NCBI GenBank assembly: GCA_039583875.1
Contig: CM077158.1
Span: 122,695,900-122,759,899 of the forward strand
Length of the DNA: 64,000 nucleotides
Direction of reading: 5' to 3'
Source of the DNA: Platanthera guangdongensis
Lineage: Eukaryota > Streptophyta > Magnoliopsida > Asparagales > Orchidaceae
The notes beneath the pieces are model-generated. The model ran no database searches, was not told the origin of the DNA, and was given only the letters and a program-made list of their open reading frames with translations. Made by a program: the position numbers and the translations under genes. This document shows, in pieces, positions 9,053 to 19,823 of the stretch; position 1 is the first letter of the stretch; every line of letters starts with the position of its first letter.

Positions 9053-12000
9053 TTGTTTTATGTGCAGATGAAGACCTATCCAACATCTAACCAGCAATGG
9101 TACTTGGATAGTGGGTGCTCTAAGCACATGACAGGGAATAAGGACAACCTCACATCCTTCAGAGCCAAGCTTGGACCCAAAGTTATCTTTGGGGATTCCA
9201 ACTTTGGACAGACTAAAGGATATGGTACAGTCCAGATTGGTTCAGTAACCTTCAAGAAGGTAGCATATGTGGAAGGACTGAAGCACAACCTAATCAGCAT
9301 CAGTCAGCTATGTGATGAAGGCTACCAGGTGACCTTCAGCAAAGCCTTATGCAAAATCAAGTCAGAGGACAACACAACTGTGTTGACAGGTATAAGGAAA
9401 GGTAACATCTACCTAGTAGACATTCTTTCAACTGATATAGATATTTGCTTGTTTAATTCAGTCTGTAGACCAAATGTTTTATGGCATAAGAGACTAGGAC
9501 ACCTAAACCTTAGAACTATTGCTAGGCTATCCAAGGACAACCTTGTTAGAGGACTACCTTCTGGCCCCTACAAGAAGGAAGGACTCTGCAAGGCCTGTCA
9601 ATTAGGCAAGCAAACTAAAAACAGTTTTAAGTCACTTAATAAGAGTGATTCACCTAGGATATTGTACCTGTTACACATGGATCTATTTGGACCCATCACA
9701 GTACAAAGCCTAGGAGGGAAATCCTACACTTTAGTAATTGTAGATGACTTCTCTAGATTCACTTGGGTGTTCTTTCTAAGGAAGAAGTCTGATAACTTTA
9801 AGTGTCTGACAGAGTTTCTCAAATGTATACAGATTGAGTTCAATACTCACATTGCCCTGATCAGAAGTGATCATGGGACAGAGTTTGATTCTCTTCTTAT
9901 GCAAGAGTTCTGTCAGAGTGAAGGGATCAGACATACTTTCTCAGCTCCTAGAACTCCTCAACAAAATGGGGTAGCTGAAAGGAAAAATAGAACCCTTATT
10001 GAATCTGCCACCACATTGTTGTCAGATGCTCATCTACCTCTATCCTTTTGGGCAGAGGCAGTGAACACCTCCAACTATGTGCTGAATAGAAGTCTGATAC
10101 ATAAACTGAAGGGAAAGACTCCCTATGAATTACTCAAAGGGAAGAAACCTAAAGTTGACTATTTTAGAATTTTTGGTTGCATTTGCTATATTCACAATAA
10201 TGACAAGAAATACCTAGCAAAATTTCAAGTCAAAGCTGATGAAGGAGTGTTTCTGGGATACTCCATGATCAGCAAGGCCTATAGGGTCTATAATAAATCA
10301 TATTTGAAAATTGAGGAATCTGTTCATATTTCATTTGATGAAACTAACATGTCTTTCAAGGAGAAGATTTCTTCTACCATAGAACCTTTGCAGGAACATT
10401 CTCTAGTTGAAGATATGAACAAGTTACAGGTTGCTCAAGAAGAAGAAAGCAGTGAAGATGAAAGCAATGCTCAACATATTGAACCACCACTTGAAGAGCC
10501 AGTTGTTGTACCACAAGAGGAAACAACAACACAGGTTGGTGAACAATCAACACCCCCTGTTGATTTAGTAACATCAAGAGACCATCCAATTACCCAAATA
10601 ATTGGAGAAATCTCAGCTGGTGTGCAAACCAGAAATCAGGTCAACCAAAACCTGTTGCACACCTGCTTCCTTTCTCAAATTGAACCTCAGTCCATTCAAG
10701 ATGCAGAGCAAGATCCACACTGGATCATTGCAATGCAAGAGGAGTTGCATCAATTTGAGAGGAACAAAGTATGGGAACTAGTGCCAAAGCCTAAGGATCA
10801 TTCCATTGTTGGAACAAAATGGGTATTCAGAAATAAACTGGATGATCAAGGAGTAATAATAAGGAACAAGGCAAGGCTAGTTGCCCAGGGATATTCTCAA
10901 GAAGAAGGAATTGACTACGACCAGACTTTTGCACCTGTTGCAAGATTGGAAGCCATCAGGATATTTCTAGCTTATGCAGCTCACAAAGGCTTCAAAGTCT
11001 ATCAGATGGATGTCAAAAGCGCTTTCTTGAATGGAGACATCAAAGAGGAAGTTTATGTCAGACAACCTCCAGGTTTTATCTCTCCAACTTATCCTGATTA
11101 TGTTTTTAGACTGAACAAAGCATTATATGGTCTCAAGCAAGCTCCTAGAGCATGGTATGAGACCCTAGCATGCTTTCTCTTGGAAAATGGTTTTATAAGG
11201 GGTAGAGTAGACCAAACTCTTTTTATTAGAACCCATAAGTCCCATACCCTACTAGTGGAAATTTATGTAGACGATATCATTTTTGGTTCTACTGACTCAA
11301 AATTGTGCAGAAGGTTTTCTAACCTGATGCATTCTAAATTTGAGATGAGTAGCATGGGTGAGCTATCCTTCTTCCTAGGATTGCAAGTCAAACAACATGC
11401 TGAAGGCATCTTTATTTCTCAAACCAAATATGCTAATGAACTGGTTAAGAAATTTGGTATGTCTGAGGCATCTTGTATGAAAACACCCATGCCTACCAAT
11501 GCTGTATTGGATGCTGATGAACATGGGAAACCTGTTGATCAGACAACATATAGAGCAATGATTGGCTCTTTACTGTATCTTACAGCTAGTAGACCAGATA
11601 TAATGTTTGCTACATGTATATGTGCTAGGTTTCAAGTAAGCCCTAGAGAGTCACACCTAACATTAGTAAAGAGGATTCTCAGGTATGTTAAAAGTTGTCC
11701 AAATCTAGGTCTCTGGTATCCAAAAGATTCAGCATTTGATTTAACTGGATTCTCTGATGCTGATTATGCTGGATGCAGAATTGACAGGAAAAGCACCAGT
11801 GGAACTTGTTAGTTCCTTGGTGACAGACTTGTCTCTTGGTTTTGTAAGAAACAAACATCTGTGTCAACCTCAACTGCTGAAGCTGAATATATGGCTGTAG
11901 GCAGTTGTTGTTCACAAATATTGTGGATTCAAAACCAACTCCTAGACTATGGTTACAACTTAGAGAAGTCTAAAATCTTTTGTGACAATATAAGTGCTAT

Positions 12001-12217
12001 TTCTATAGCTCAAAATCCAGTCCTCCATAGTAGGACCAAACACATAGAGATAAGGCATCATTTCTTAAGGGATAATGTTGAAAAACACAAAATTGAATTA
12101 CAATATATCCCAACTGATTTACAAAGGGGAGATATTTTCACCAAGCTTTTGGATGAAAAGAAACGCACCTTCTTCCTAAATCAGTTAGGAATGTTAGATG
12201 GAGGAAGCCTTAAATAA
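9053..12217 (+). pseudogene. pol: pol of copia B (PR-IN-RT-RH), one internal stop
   Basis: Copia-order polyprotein in +1 frame relative to gag. Visible in order: protease [11 protein letters not shown] (about residue 19), HHCC zinc domain (WHKRLGHLN...CKACQ), integrase core with D (LLHMDLFGP), D (RSDHGTEF, about residue 270) and E ([10 protein letters not shown], about 307), then RT with [11 protein letters not shown] and YVDD (about residue 737), then RNase H ([10 protein letters not shown] ... STAEAEYMA ... TKHIEIRHHFLRD). An in-frame TAG at 11810 cuts RNase H after KSTSGTC; the frame continues to TAA 12215. The first ATG is at 9068, so expression by frameshift or readthrough is likely but not shown. 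Apart from the TAG every catalytic residue I looked for is present. Confidence 0.93.
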
Positions 12218-12299
12218 TCTCCAAGATTTTGAAAGCTAAAAATTGACCAAGACTAGGCAAAAATTCTGATTTTTCTTAGTGACTAGAATTTTTCTGATC

Positions 12300-12560
12300 T
12301 CTGAACTACGCTCGACGATTTCCCCTAAGATCGTCGAACGGAGATCGACGATTTCCCGAATCGTCGAACTGAGTTCAGTGCCTCTCAGATAGTATGAACT
12401 ATCTCTTCCGGTCAACGATCGTCGAACGGCGCTCGACGATTATGTTCACTGAACGATCGTCGAACGGAGCTCGACGCTTTCCAAGATCGTCGAACGGAGA
12501 TCGACGATGTTGGAGTCTCTTCAGATTCCTTTAGAAGCCTCGATCGTCGAACTGAGTTCA
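12300..12560. repeat. Palindromic-word array between pol and ORF3 (B)
   Basis: At least seven copies of the 23-bp hairpin-like unit: ATCGTCGA, a 7-bp spacer (ACGGAGC, ACGGAGA or ACTGAGT), then TCGACGAT. Separators are 10-40 bp. The array ends about 30 bp before a TATA-like box and about 155 bp before the ORF3 ATG. Confidence 0.88.
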
Positions 12561-12591
12561 ACGATCTTTCCAATTCTGCGTCAAACCCTAA

Positions 12592-12600
12592 TATAAATTA
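12592..12600 (+). promoter_or_regulatory. TATA-like box upstream of ORF3 (copia B)
   Basis: TATAAATTA lies 116 bp before the ORF3 ATG and directly after the palindromic array. Element D has a better box (TATAAATAG) at a matching place. An internal promoter for ORF3 is inference. Confidence 0.5.
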
Positions 12601-12687
12601 AACTCATTTTTCGCCGTCGTTCTCTCTTGCGCTTTCGATTTCTCTGCAAGGATTTTCTTTCCCTCCAAACAGTTCTACGCTTGGTCA

Positions 12688-12710
12688 TTTTGTTTGTTGA
12701 ATTTTTGCAG
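12688..12710 (+). promoter_or_regulatory. Possible splice acceptor before ORF3 (copia B)
   Basis: A pyrimidine-rich tract ending TTTTTGCAG occurs five bases before the ORF3 ATG (ACAATGGC, a good plant start context). It would suit a spliced subgenomic ORF3 mRNA. The alternative is transcription from the TATA box at 12592. No donor was identified. Confidence 0.4.
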
Positions 12711-12715
12711 GTACA

Positions 12716-15700
12716 ATGGCTGTGTCAGTTGCAGTTCTAGCCGCCATGAAGTTCGATGCTGGATTCGACATTGATCTGGAATCTTTCAACACTACTGATC
12801 AAATATTCCAAGACATTCTGAGTTTATTCAAGGATCAGAACTTGTCTGCCCTCATGACCACCAGGATAAAGCTGGCCTCAGATGAAATCAAGGAATGGGT
12901 TTACACTGCTCATAATCTGGATAACTCTACAATAGTTGGGTCCATTGCTGGAACTCAGGTACCTCTGACCCCCACCATTTTAACAGAGGTTTTTGGACTA
13001 AGGAATGGAGAAGAATCTGCTGAGTTATCTGGGGAGGAGTTTTCTGACATACTTGCCAGGATGGGTCATCCAGAGGGAAACACTAGCAAGCTATTCAAGA
13101 GGAATCTATCTGTTGAATACAGATTCCTGGCCGATGTAGTAGGAAAAGTGCTGCTGGCAAAGCACTAAGCTCATGATACTATCTCCAGACATCAGCTCTA
13201 TCTCATGGGAGCTCTGGTGGATAAGAAAAGTTTGAACTGGGGAGAGGTCTCCTTTGACCTAATCAAGAAGAAAATCAACAAAAGCTTTGTTAATTTTGGA
13301 AGGATTCTTGGAGTCTTCCTGCAGACAAGGTGCCCTGCCTTGCTGGTCTCCTCTGGAGTTCACATTAATGCCTCCAAGAGACTTACCTGTGCCCTCTTTG
13401 GCAAGTGGGACAGGCAAATAAGCAAGCCCAGCAGACCCTCCTCTAGTGCTCCTTCAGGCACCAGGACTCATGAAGTCACTCCCCCACAGGTCTCTGCTCC
13501 TGCAGAAGACCTGGCTGCTGCTGTTGCTGCCTCTTCTCCTCCTCCTATTCCAACCCTACCTCTTCCATCCACCATTCCAGCTTCATCCCCCATTACCATA
13601 TCCAGCCCATCTCCAACCTCAACTCCATCTCCAGACCCAATTCTACCTCCACCTGCAGACCATTTCCACCCACTGTTCTCCTACCCTCCTCCAGATGTCA
13701 CTTCTTCTCCCTCCATTCCATCCTTCACTCTCTTGGATGACTCCTACATGGATGATTCCCCCTCATCTCCTCCTGAGTTACCCTCCTCCTCCACATCTTT
13801 TCAAGATCTCCTCCTCCACATCATTGACCAACCAACATTCACTCCATCCATATCCATCCCCTTGTCCTCCATCTCCACCATCCCCATACCTCAGCCATCC
13901 ATCCCTCCACTCTCCAGCCCTCCACTTCCAGCATCCTCAGCTATCCCTATTCCATCTACCTCTGCTCTTGTGGTTGAGCAAGTAGACCTCTCAGCCCTAG
14001 CTGACAGGTTGTATGAGCTAATTGCCCCCAGGCTCTCTCTATTATTAGAGACCTCCTTAGCTCCTCTACAACAGTCAGTGGCAGCTCTCTCTGCCAGGCT
14101 TTCCTCCCTCCTTCATCAGGCAGCACCTCCAGCAGTGTGCCTTGATACAGATGTATCTGCATATAGGCAGGGGGAGATGCCATATGAAGCAAGCTTTCAT
14201 GCTGTTGCTGCTGCTGTCTCTGCTCCTGCTGTTGATGATACTGCTGCTGCTGCTGATGTTTCTGTTTCTGCTACCTCTGCTCCTGCTGCTGTGCCTCCTA
14301 CTCCAGTTCTGGCACTAGACCTAAAGTCTTTGCTCTCAGCCTTTGATACTGCCTTTTTCAGTTGTTTGCCTAAGAGTAATGATGTCCAGCCCTCAGAAGA
14401 CCTGTCCAAGGCACTGGTGCCTTTCTCTGGCTGTGACCCCAGCATTATATCTTCTTTAGTACTCTCAGTAATTGCTGCTACTGCTGCTGTTGAAGAAAGG
14501 ACTGTTTTTGCTGCTGCTGAAAATATTCTTACTGCTGCTGAAATCCCAACTGCCTCTGATGAGCAGATATCCAAGGATTTTCTGATGACAGAGGCCACTG
14601 ATTTTGAGCCTGCTGCAGATTTTGTTGATGTTACTGAAGTTGCTGCTGCCATCACTCCTGCTGTTGCTGTTGTTGGTTCTGCTTCTCCTCCTATATCTGT
14701 TGCTGAATCTGCTGCTGTATTTGTTGCTGTCTCTGCTGCTATCCCTGCTGCTGCTATTTCAGCTTCTGTCTCTTCTGCCTCTGCTCAGCTGAAGAAAGAC
14801 TTGATGAAAAGAATAGATGCTTTATATGATGATCAGAGCTCTGAATCTGATGAATACAAAACAGACTCTGATGATTCATCTGCTACTATTGCCAGAAAAA
14901 GGAAAGCTAGGAGCAAGGCTATGAAAAGGGTTCCTCCTGCAAAAGTCAAGGATAATAATGATATTCCTTATTATATTCTGCATAACTGCCCCATCACAGA
15001 ACATTGGATGCAATATTCTAAAAATCAGCTCAAGGCCATGAAGAAGAAGAGAAAGTATGAAAAGGGCTCATCCCAGTTCCAGCACCCTCATCCTCCTCCA
15101 CCACCTCCTCCTGATGCAGGTGCAGGTGTCAGCTCTGCAAGTCAAGCCCCAGCTAGAAGCCAGGCTCCCTATCAACCCCATGCCAGATCCTACCAAAGGG
15201 AAAGCCAGTCTAGGGGTTCTTATTCTAGGAGAGGAGGATACAGGGGAAATCAGAGAGATTTTCAGGTTTATTCTAAAGGGCATTCCAGGCAGCACCCATA
15301 CTCTAGGGGAGGACATGTTTCATCTGATACTACTTCTGGTCCATTCCCATACAAGCTAAAAGAGACAGTGTCTGCCAGGCCTCCTCAAGACAATTCTTCC
15401 AACAGGTATGAGCCACCTGTACCATTTGAGGACCCTGAAAAGAATCCATCTGCTTGGACTGCTAGGATGAAGGAGTTGGCTGCACTAGATCAGATCAAGA
15501 AGGCCAGAGAGCAAGGCTTAGATTCTTCAAATATTTCTACAATGTCAGAGCAGAGACAGAAGGAACTAGAGAAATATGCCTCCAGTAAATTCTTTGATGC
15601 AGACAGATATATGGAATTGCATCCTGCTGCTGTGGTTCCCAGGTATTCAAAGCAAACCTATTTGGGTGCAGCAGATGACACCAGGTCCAACAAGGAAGCC

Positions 15701-15751
15701 CTAAACCCTAACAGAGAAATCAAGATGGTTAAAGGCAAAGAGAAGAAGTGA
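12716..15751 (+). pseudogene. Third ORF (SIRE 'env-like' ORF3) of copia B, one stop
   Basis: Protein of about 1011 codons downstream of pol; function unknown. ATG at 12716. Residues 1-235 form a folded-looking domain (EIKEWVYTAHNLDN, STIVGSIAGTQVPLT, NWGEVSFDLIKKKI) of the type found after pol in SIRE-lineage elements. TAA at 13166 interrupts it, in frame. Then come a Pro/Ser-rich stretch (13440-13980), alanine-rich GCT runs (14190-14780), a basic cluster RKRKARSKAMKR that could be a nuclear signal, seven prolines near 15095, an Arg/Gly-rich part (SYSRRGGYRG) and a conserved C-terminus (FFDADRYMELHPAAVVP) shared with element G. I see no transmembrane segment or signal peptide, so a true envelope is not supported. 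Confidence 0.8.
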
Positions 15752-15799
15752 CTTTGTAAGGTGACAATCTTTGGATTTTCTGACTGCTATCTGGATGCC

Positions 15800-15838
<39 letters not shown>

Positions 15839-15948
15839 TGATGTTTCTGCAATGTCTAGCTGTTGTTTTTATGCTTTTCTGATTGTATGTTGTTATTTGT
15901 TTTTTCCAAAGTCTGTAAATAGTAATCCTAACCCAAATAGGGGGAGAT
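15752..15948 (+). other. 3' untranslated region and PPT of copia B
   Basis: Contains a (TA)n microsatellite at 15806-15833 and ends in the polypurine tract AATAGGGGGAGAT (15936-15948) immediately before the 3' LTR. The same PPT text occurs in element G, and a close form (AATACGGGGAGAT) in D. Confidence 0.85.
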
Positions 15949-17455
15949 TGTTGGAACACCCTATTACTAATTTGGTTCAGGATCACTATGTCTCTAGGAA
16001 TCTTTTCTTGACCTTCTGTATAGCTTAATAGGTCAATTAGAATTGAGTCTAAGGGTTAGAAGTCTAGGATTGGAAGCTGCCCTAAAGACCAAGTTTTTCA
16101 GACTGGAGACTAAGTTTGATCGTCGAGCTCAGCACGACGATTCGTCGAACTCAGATCGACGATCGTCAAGCTCAACTTCGACAGATCGTCGAGCTCCACT
16201 CGACGATCGCTGAGCTCAACTTCATAATATCGTTGAACTCCATTCGACGATCGGTGAGCTCAGTTCGACGATTTTGAATCTGCCTTGGATCTTTATCTCT
16301 GAGCTCAGTTCGACGATCTTTGAGCTCAGATCGACGATTATTTTGCTGCTTGAGTTTTCCAGTTCGCTGAGCTCAGCTCGACGATAGCAGAACTCAGTTC
16401 CACGATTTCAGATAACTTCCAGAATTCAAATTCAAATCAGACAGGAGTTATTATGCAATTAATTCAGAGATTTGCTAGCCGTTTTCATTTATTTCTGGAC
16501 CAAGTTTCTAGGGATCTTTCAAGGAATAATTCTGTGGACTTTCCTCTAGAAGAGATTATGCAATTAAGGATGCAATCAATGCAGACCAACGGCTATCTTT
16601 GATAGAGAATGATATTCTATTCTGGAACAGAGAATAAAAGACAGAATGTTTTTTGAATCAACAGAGATTAACAAGAAGAGAACACACAATACAGAGTATA
16701 GAGACTCTTTCAAAATCTTCTGTCAAAAAGAATTCTGAAGAACACTCATCAAAGAGATCAAGCTTTCAAAATCTCTTCATCTTTCAAAGTGTTCAAGGCC
16801 AACATCATTTCAAGACTCCAAACACTCAACATTTCAGCCATTGCTGAAACCATCTATTGCTGGAGTTCTACCTTTGAAGGCCTATCACCCTCAGCAAAGC
16901 TTTTCTTCCTGAAGATTTCAAGGATTCAGGGGGAGCTTTGACATCAATCCACATAGTCTTCTCAGTTGTTTGAGAAAGAGAAGACTACCATCACTCTCTC
17001 ACCCCCAGTTTGTAAAGGGTTTCTCAAACTCCCTTCAAAAGTTTGAATCTGGTTTTTGAGCACCTTGTCAAAAGCTCATTGGTGGCAAGACACCTGATCA
17101 AAAAATCTGCTTTGGTTTTTGAGCACCTTATCAAAAGCTCATTGGTGCCCAGGACACCTGATCAACTCATCCTGCAGTGGATTCCTACATAGGGTGGTAG
17201 AAGAGTGGATGTACCCAAGTTTGGGGAACCACTATATTTCCTTGTGTCCTCTGGCTCTGCTTGTTTACTTTTTGTTTCTGGCCTTGATTTGTCTGTGCTT
17301 AGTTTTTGCATAGCTTAGTTCTGTGATTAGATTTATATTTGCTTCCCTGCTCACACTTATTACAAAAATTGTTGTAAAAGTTTTTAAAAGTACTAAAACA
17401 CCATATACTCTATTCACCCCCCCTCTAGAGTATATCAGATCTAGTTGCACTTTCA
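15949..17455 (+). repeat. 3' LTR of copia B
   Basis: Direct repeat of 5332-6841, ending ACTTTCA at 17455 and followed by the duplication GAGAC. Differences from the 5' LTR are mostly single substitutions, plus a shorter C-run near the 3' end (about 7 C versus about 13). Confidence 0.95.
16115..16405. repeat. Palindromic-word array, ATCGTCGA/TCGACGAT type (B 3' LTR)
   Basis: Counterpart of 5508-5790. About six of the by-eye LTR differences fall in the words, some restoring and some damaging complementarity (for example TTCGACG to TTCCACG near 16399). Confidence 0.85.
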
Positions 17456-17460
17456 GAGAC

Positions 17461-17757
17461 CATAAGCTATACGCCAAGCTGAGCAAATGTGAATTTTGGT
17501 TGCCTCAAGTTTCTTTTCTAGGCCACGTGATTAATAAGGAGGGAATATCGGTGGACCCAGAAAAGATCGCTGCTGTTATGGAATGGGCGAGACCTGTTAC
17601 CCCCAAAGAGATCAGAAGCTTCTTGGGTTTGGCTGGTTATTATAGAAGATTTGTAGAAGGTTTCTCTACCTTGTCCGCGTCGTTGACCAAGTTGACGCAG
17701 AAGAACGTAGCTTTTGTATGGGATGATAAGCGTGAGAAGCTTTTGAGGAACTAAAAA
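17461..17757 (+). pseudogene. Reverse transcriptase of gypsy A, C-terminal part
   Basis: Continues the RT interrupted at 5331: [13 protein letters not shown], the thumb [18 protein letters not shown] and [15 protein letters not shown] one-base loss near 17736 shifts the frame just before the RT/RNase H connection, giving a TAA at 17752. The 5' part of the apparent ORF here (from 17323) belongs to the B LTR. Confidence 0.9.
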
Positions 17758-19695
17758 GAAGGCTATGCTCGGCTCAAATTTTGTCTTTGCCTACAGAGGG
17801 TAGTGAGTACGATATATATGTGGATGCGTCGCATGTCGGTCTGGGCTGCGTTTTGATGCAGGGCGGGAAGGTGATTGCGTACGGGTCGAGGCAGCTAAAG
17901 ACTCACGAGAGGAAGTACCCTACGCATGACCTGGAGTTTGCAGCTGTGATCTATGCGTTGAAATTATGGAGGCATTTGCTATATGGTGCGCAGTGCAAGA
18001 TTTTCACGGATCATAAGAGTCTGAAGTATGTCTTCACTCAGAAAGAATTGAATCTGCGCCAGCGGCGGTGGTTGGAGTACGTGGCCGACTATGATGTTGA
18101 AATTCAGTATCATCCAGGCAAGGCAAATGTGGTGGCTGATGCCCTGAGTCGGAAGTCAGGTAAGATTTTTAATCTTTCCGCCGAGCGTCTAGTGGAAGAG
18201 TTTCTGTTGATGGACATTACTGTGGGAAGCTGTGATTCGCAGAGTTGCATAGCAGTAGCAGAACCTTCGTGGATTACGCTTACGAGACTGCAACAGAAGG
18301 ACGATCCCGATCTTCTGCATTTGTATCTACGAGCTGAGAAGGGTGAATTACCAGACTTCTCTATAGATGATGCGGGTACCTTGAAGTACCGTGGCAGGTT
18401 TTGCATCCCCGCAGTTGGAGATATCCGGGATATGGTGTGCAGAGACGCCCACGGATCTAGTGTTGCCTACCATCCAGGGTCTACCAAGATGTATCATGAT
18501 TTAAAACAGATTGCCTGGTGGTACGGGATGAAAAAGGACATAGCCAGATTTATTTCAGAGTGTTTCACTTGCAGGCGTGTGAAAGCCGACCATGGGAGGC
18601 CTGGTGGCAAGCTGACTCCCTTGGAGATTCCGATGTGGAAGTGGGAGAGTATCTCGATGGATTTCATTACCGGCTTACCGAGATCGCCTAAGGGGCATGA
18701 TTCAGTTTGGGTAATTGTAGACAGATTAACGAAAAGCGCTCATTTCGTACCATTTAAGATCGATTATCCGATGAGGAAGATAGCCGAGCTGTATTTGGAA
18801 GAGGTTATCAGATTTCATGGTGTACCCGTAAGTATCATATCAGATCGAGACTCCAGGTTCACGTCTCGTTTTTGGAAGAGCCTTCAAGAAGGGTTGGGTA
18901 CAGATTTGAGATATTCCACGGCTTATCATCCGCAGACCAATGGTCAGACAGAGCGAGTAAATCAGATTGTGGAAGATATGATCCGATGCTATATTCTGGA
19001 CCACGGAGGACCGTGGGACAAGCGCTTGCGGCTTATGGAATTCGCATACAACAACAGTTATCAAGAAAGCTTGCAAATGGCTCCCTTTGAAGCTTTGTAT
19101 GGGAGGCGCTGCAGGACTCCCTTGTTTTGGGCTGAGCTTGGCGAGGGACCTTTGTTGGGTCCAGAAGCGCTTGAGGAGATGGAAACCGTTGTGAAGCTTA
19201 TTCGGGAAAAGCTTCGGATAGCCCAGGAGAGATATGAGAAGAATGCCAATCGGCGTAGATCGGAATTGGAATTTGCTGTAGGGGACTCGGTGTTCTTAAA
19301 GGTATCCCCGTTGAATGGAGTCAAGCGGTTTGGCAAGAATAGGAAGTTGGACCCGAGGTACGTGGGGCCATTTCCGATTATTGAGCGGATTGGGGTATCA
19401 GCCTACAGGCTGGCTTTGCCCGTAAATTTCCCTGGCGTGCATGATGTCTTTCACGTCAGTCAGCTGCATAAATGTGTGATAAATGGCGGGCAGGTATTGG
19501 ATTCTGTGCCTCAGTTGGAGCCGAATCTTTCTTATGTGGAGGTGCCTGTTCGCATTTTGGATTCTCAAGTTCGGGCGTTGCGGAAGAAGACTATTCCTAT
19601 GGTTAAAGTTTTATGGACGAATTAGGATGTGGAGAGCGCGACTTGGGAGTTGGAGTCGGCTATGAGGGAGCCTCACCCTCGTCTGTTTCCTTGAT
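17758..19695 (+). pseudogene. RNase H and integrase of gypsy A
   Basis: RNase H: catalytic residues in YVDASHVGLG, LEFAAV and FTDHKSL. After a linker come the HHCC zinc finger (HGSSVAYHPGSTKMYHDL ... CFTCRRVK) and the integrase core with D (SMDFITGLP), D (ISDRDSRF) and E (GQTERVNQ), and then the C-terminal LDPRYVGPFPIIERIG and HDVFHVSQLHK blocks. The frame is open from 17781 to a TAG at 19623 after VKVLWTN, then continues in frame through VESATWELESAMRE to TGA near 19693. This tail is the chromodomain-like end seen in chromoviruses. This is the best-preserved part of A. Confidence 0.93.
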
Positions 19696-19805
19696 CTTGT
19701 GCCTGGTATGCTCTGTTCTGTTCTTATTTATTTGTAGCTCTTTCCTGGCTCTTTCTCTCTCCTACTTTTTAGGAGTGTTGTGAGTAAAGTTTCGAGGCGA
19801 AACTT

Positions 19806-19823
19806 TCTTTTAGGGGGAGTGGC
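19806..19823 (+). other. Polypurine tract of gypsy A
   Basis: CTTTTAGGGGGAGTGGC precedes the 3' LTR start TGTAACGCC. Minus-strand element E has the closely similar TTTTAGGGGAGGTGAC, supporting relatedness of A and E. Confidence 0.88.

Larger units (their letters stand above)
5332..17455 (+). mobile_element. Copia B, SIRE/Maximus-like, nearly complete
   Basis: Full-length Ty1/copia element, 12,124 bp, flanked by the perfect 5-bp duplication GAGAC (5327-5331 and 17456-17460). LTRs are 1510 and 1507 bp (TG...CA), differing by roughly 25-30 bases counted by eye (about 2%), so insertion is fairly recent. Order: LTR, PBS, gag, pol (PR-IN-RT-RH), palindrome array, ORF3, PPT, LTR. The long LTR, large coiled-coil gag and a third ORF after pol are typical of the SIRE lineage. 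Damage is limited to one gag frameshift, one pol stop and one ORF3 stop. Confidence 0.95.

Noticed and set aside
13446..14792. Leucine-, proline- or alanine-rich ORFs in other frames of B ORF3
   Set aside because: Low-complexity shadows of the Pro/Ser and GCT-repeat parts of ORF3.
17323..17486. N-terminal part of the ORF running into the RT C-terminus
   Set aside because: It lies in the B 3' LTR; A coding restarts only after the GAGAC duplication.
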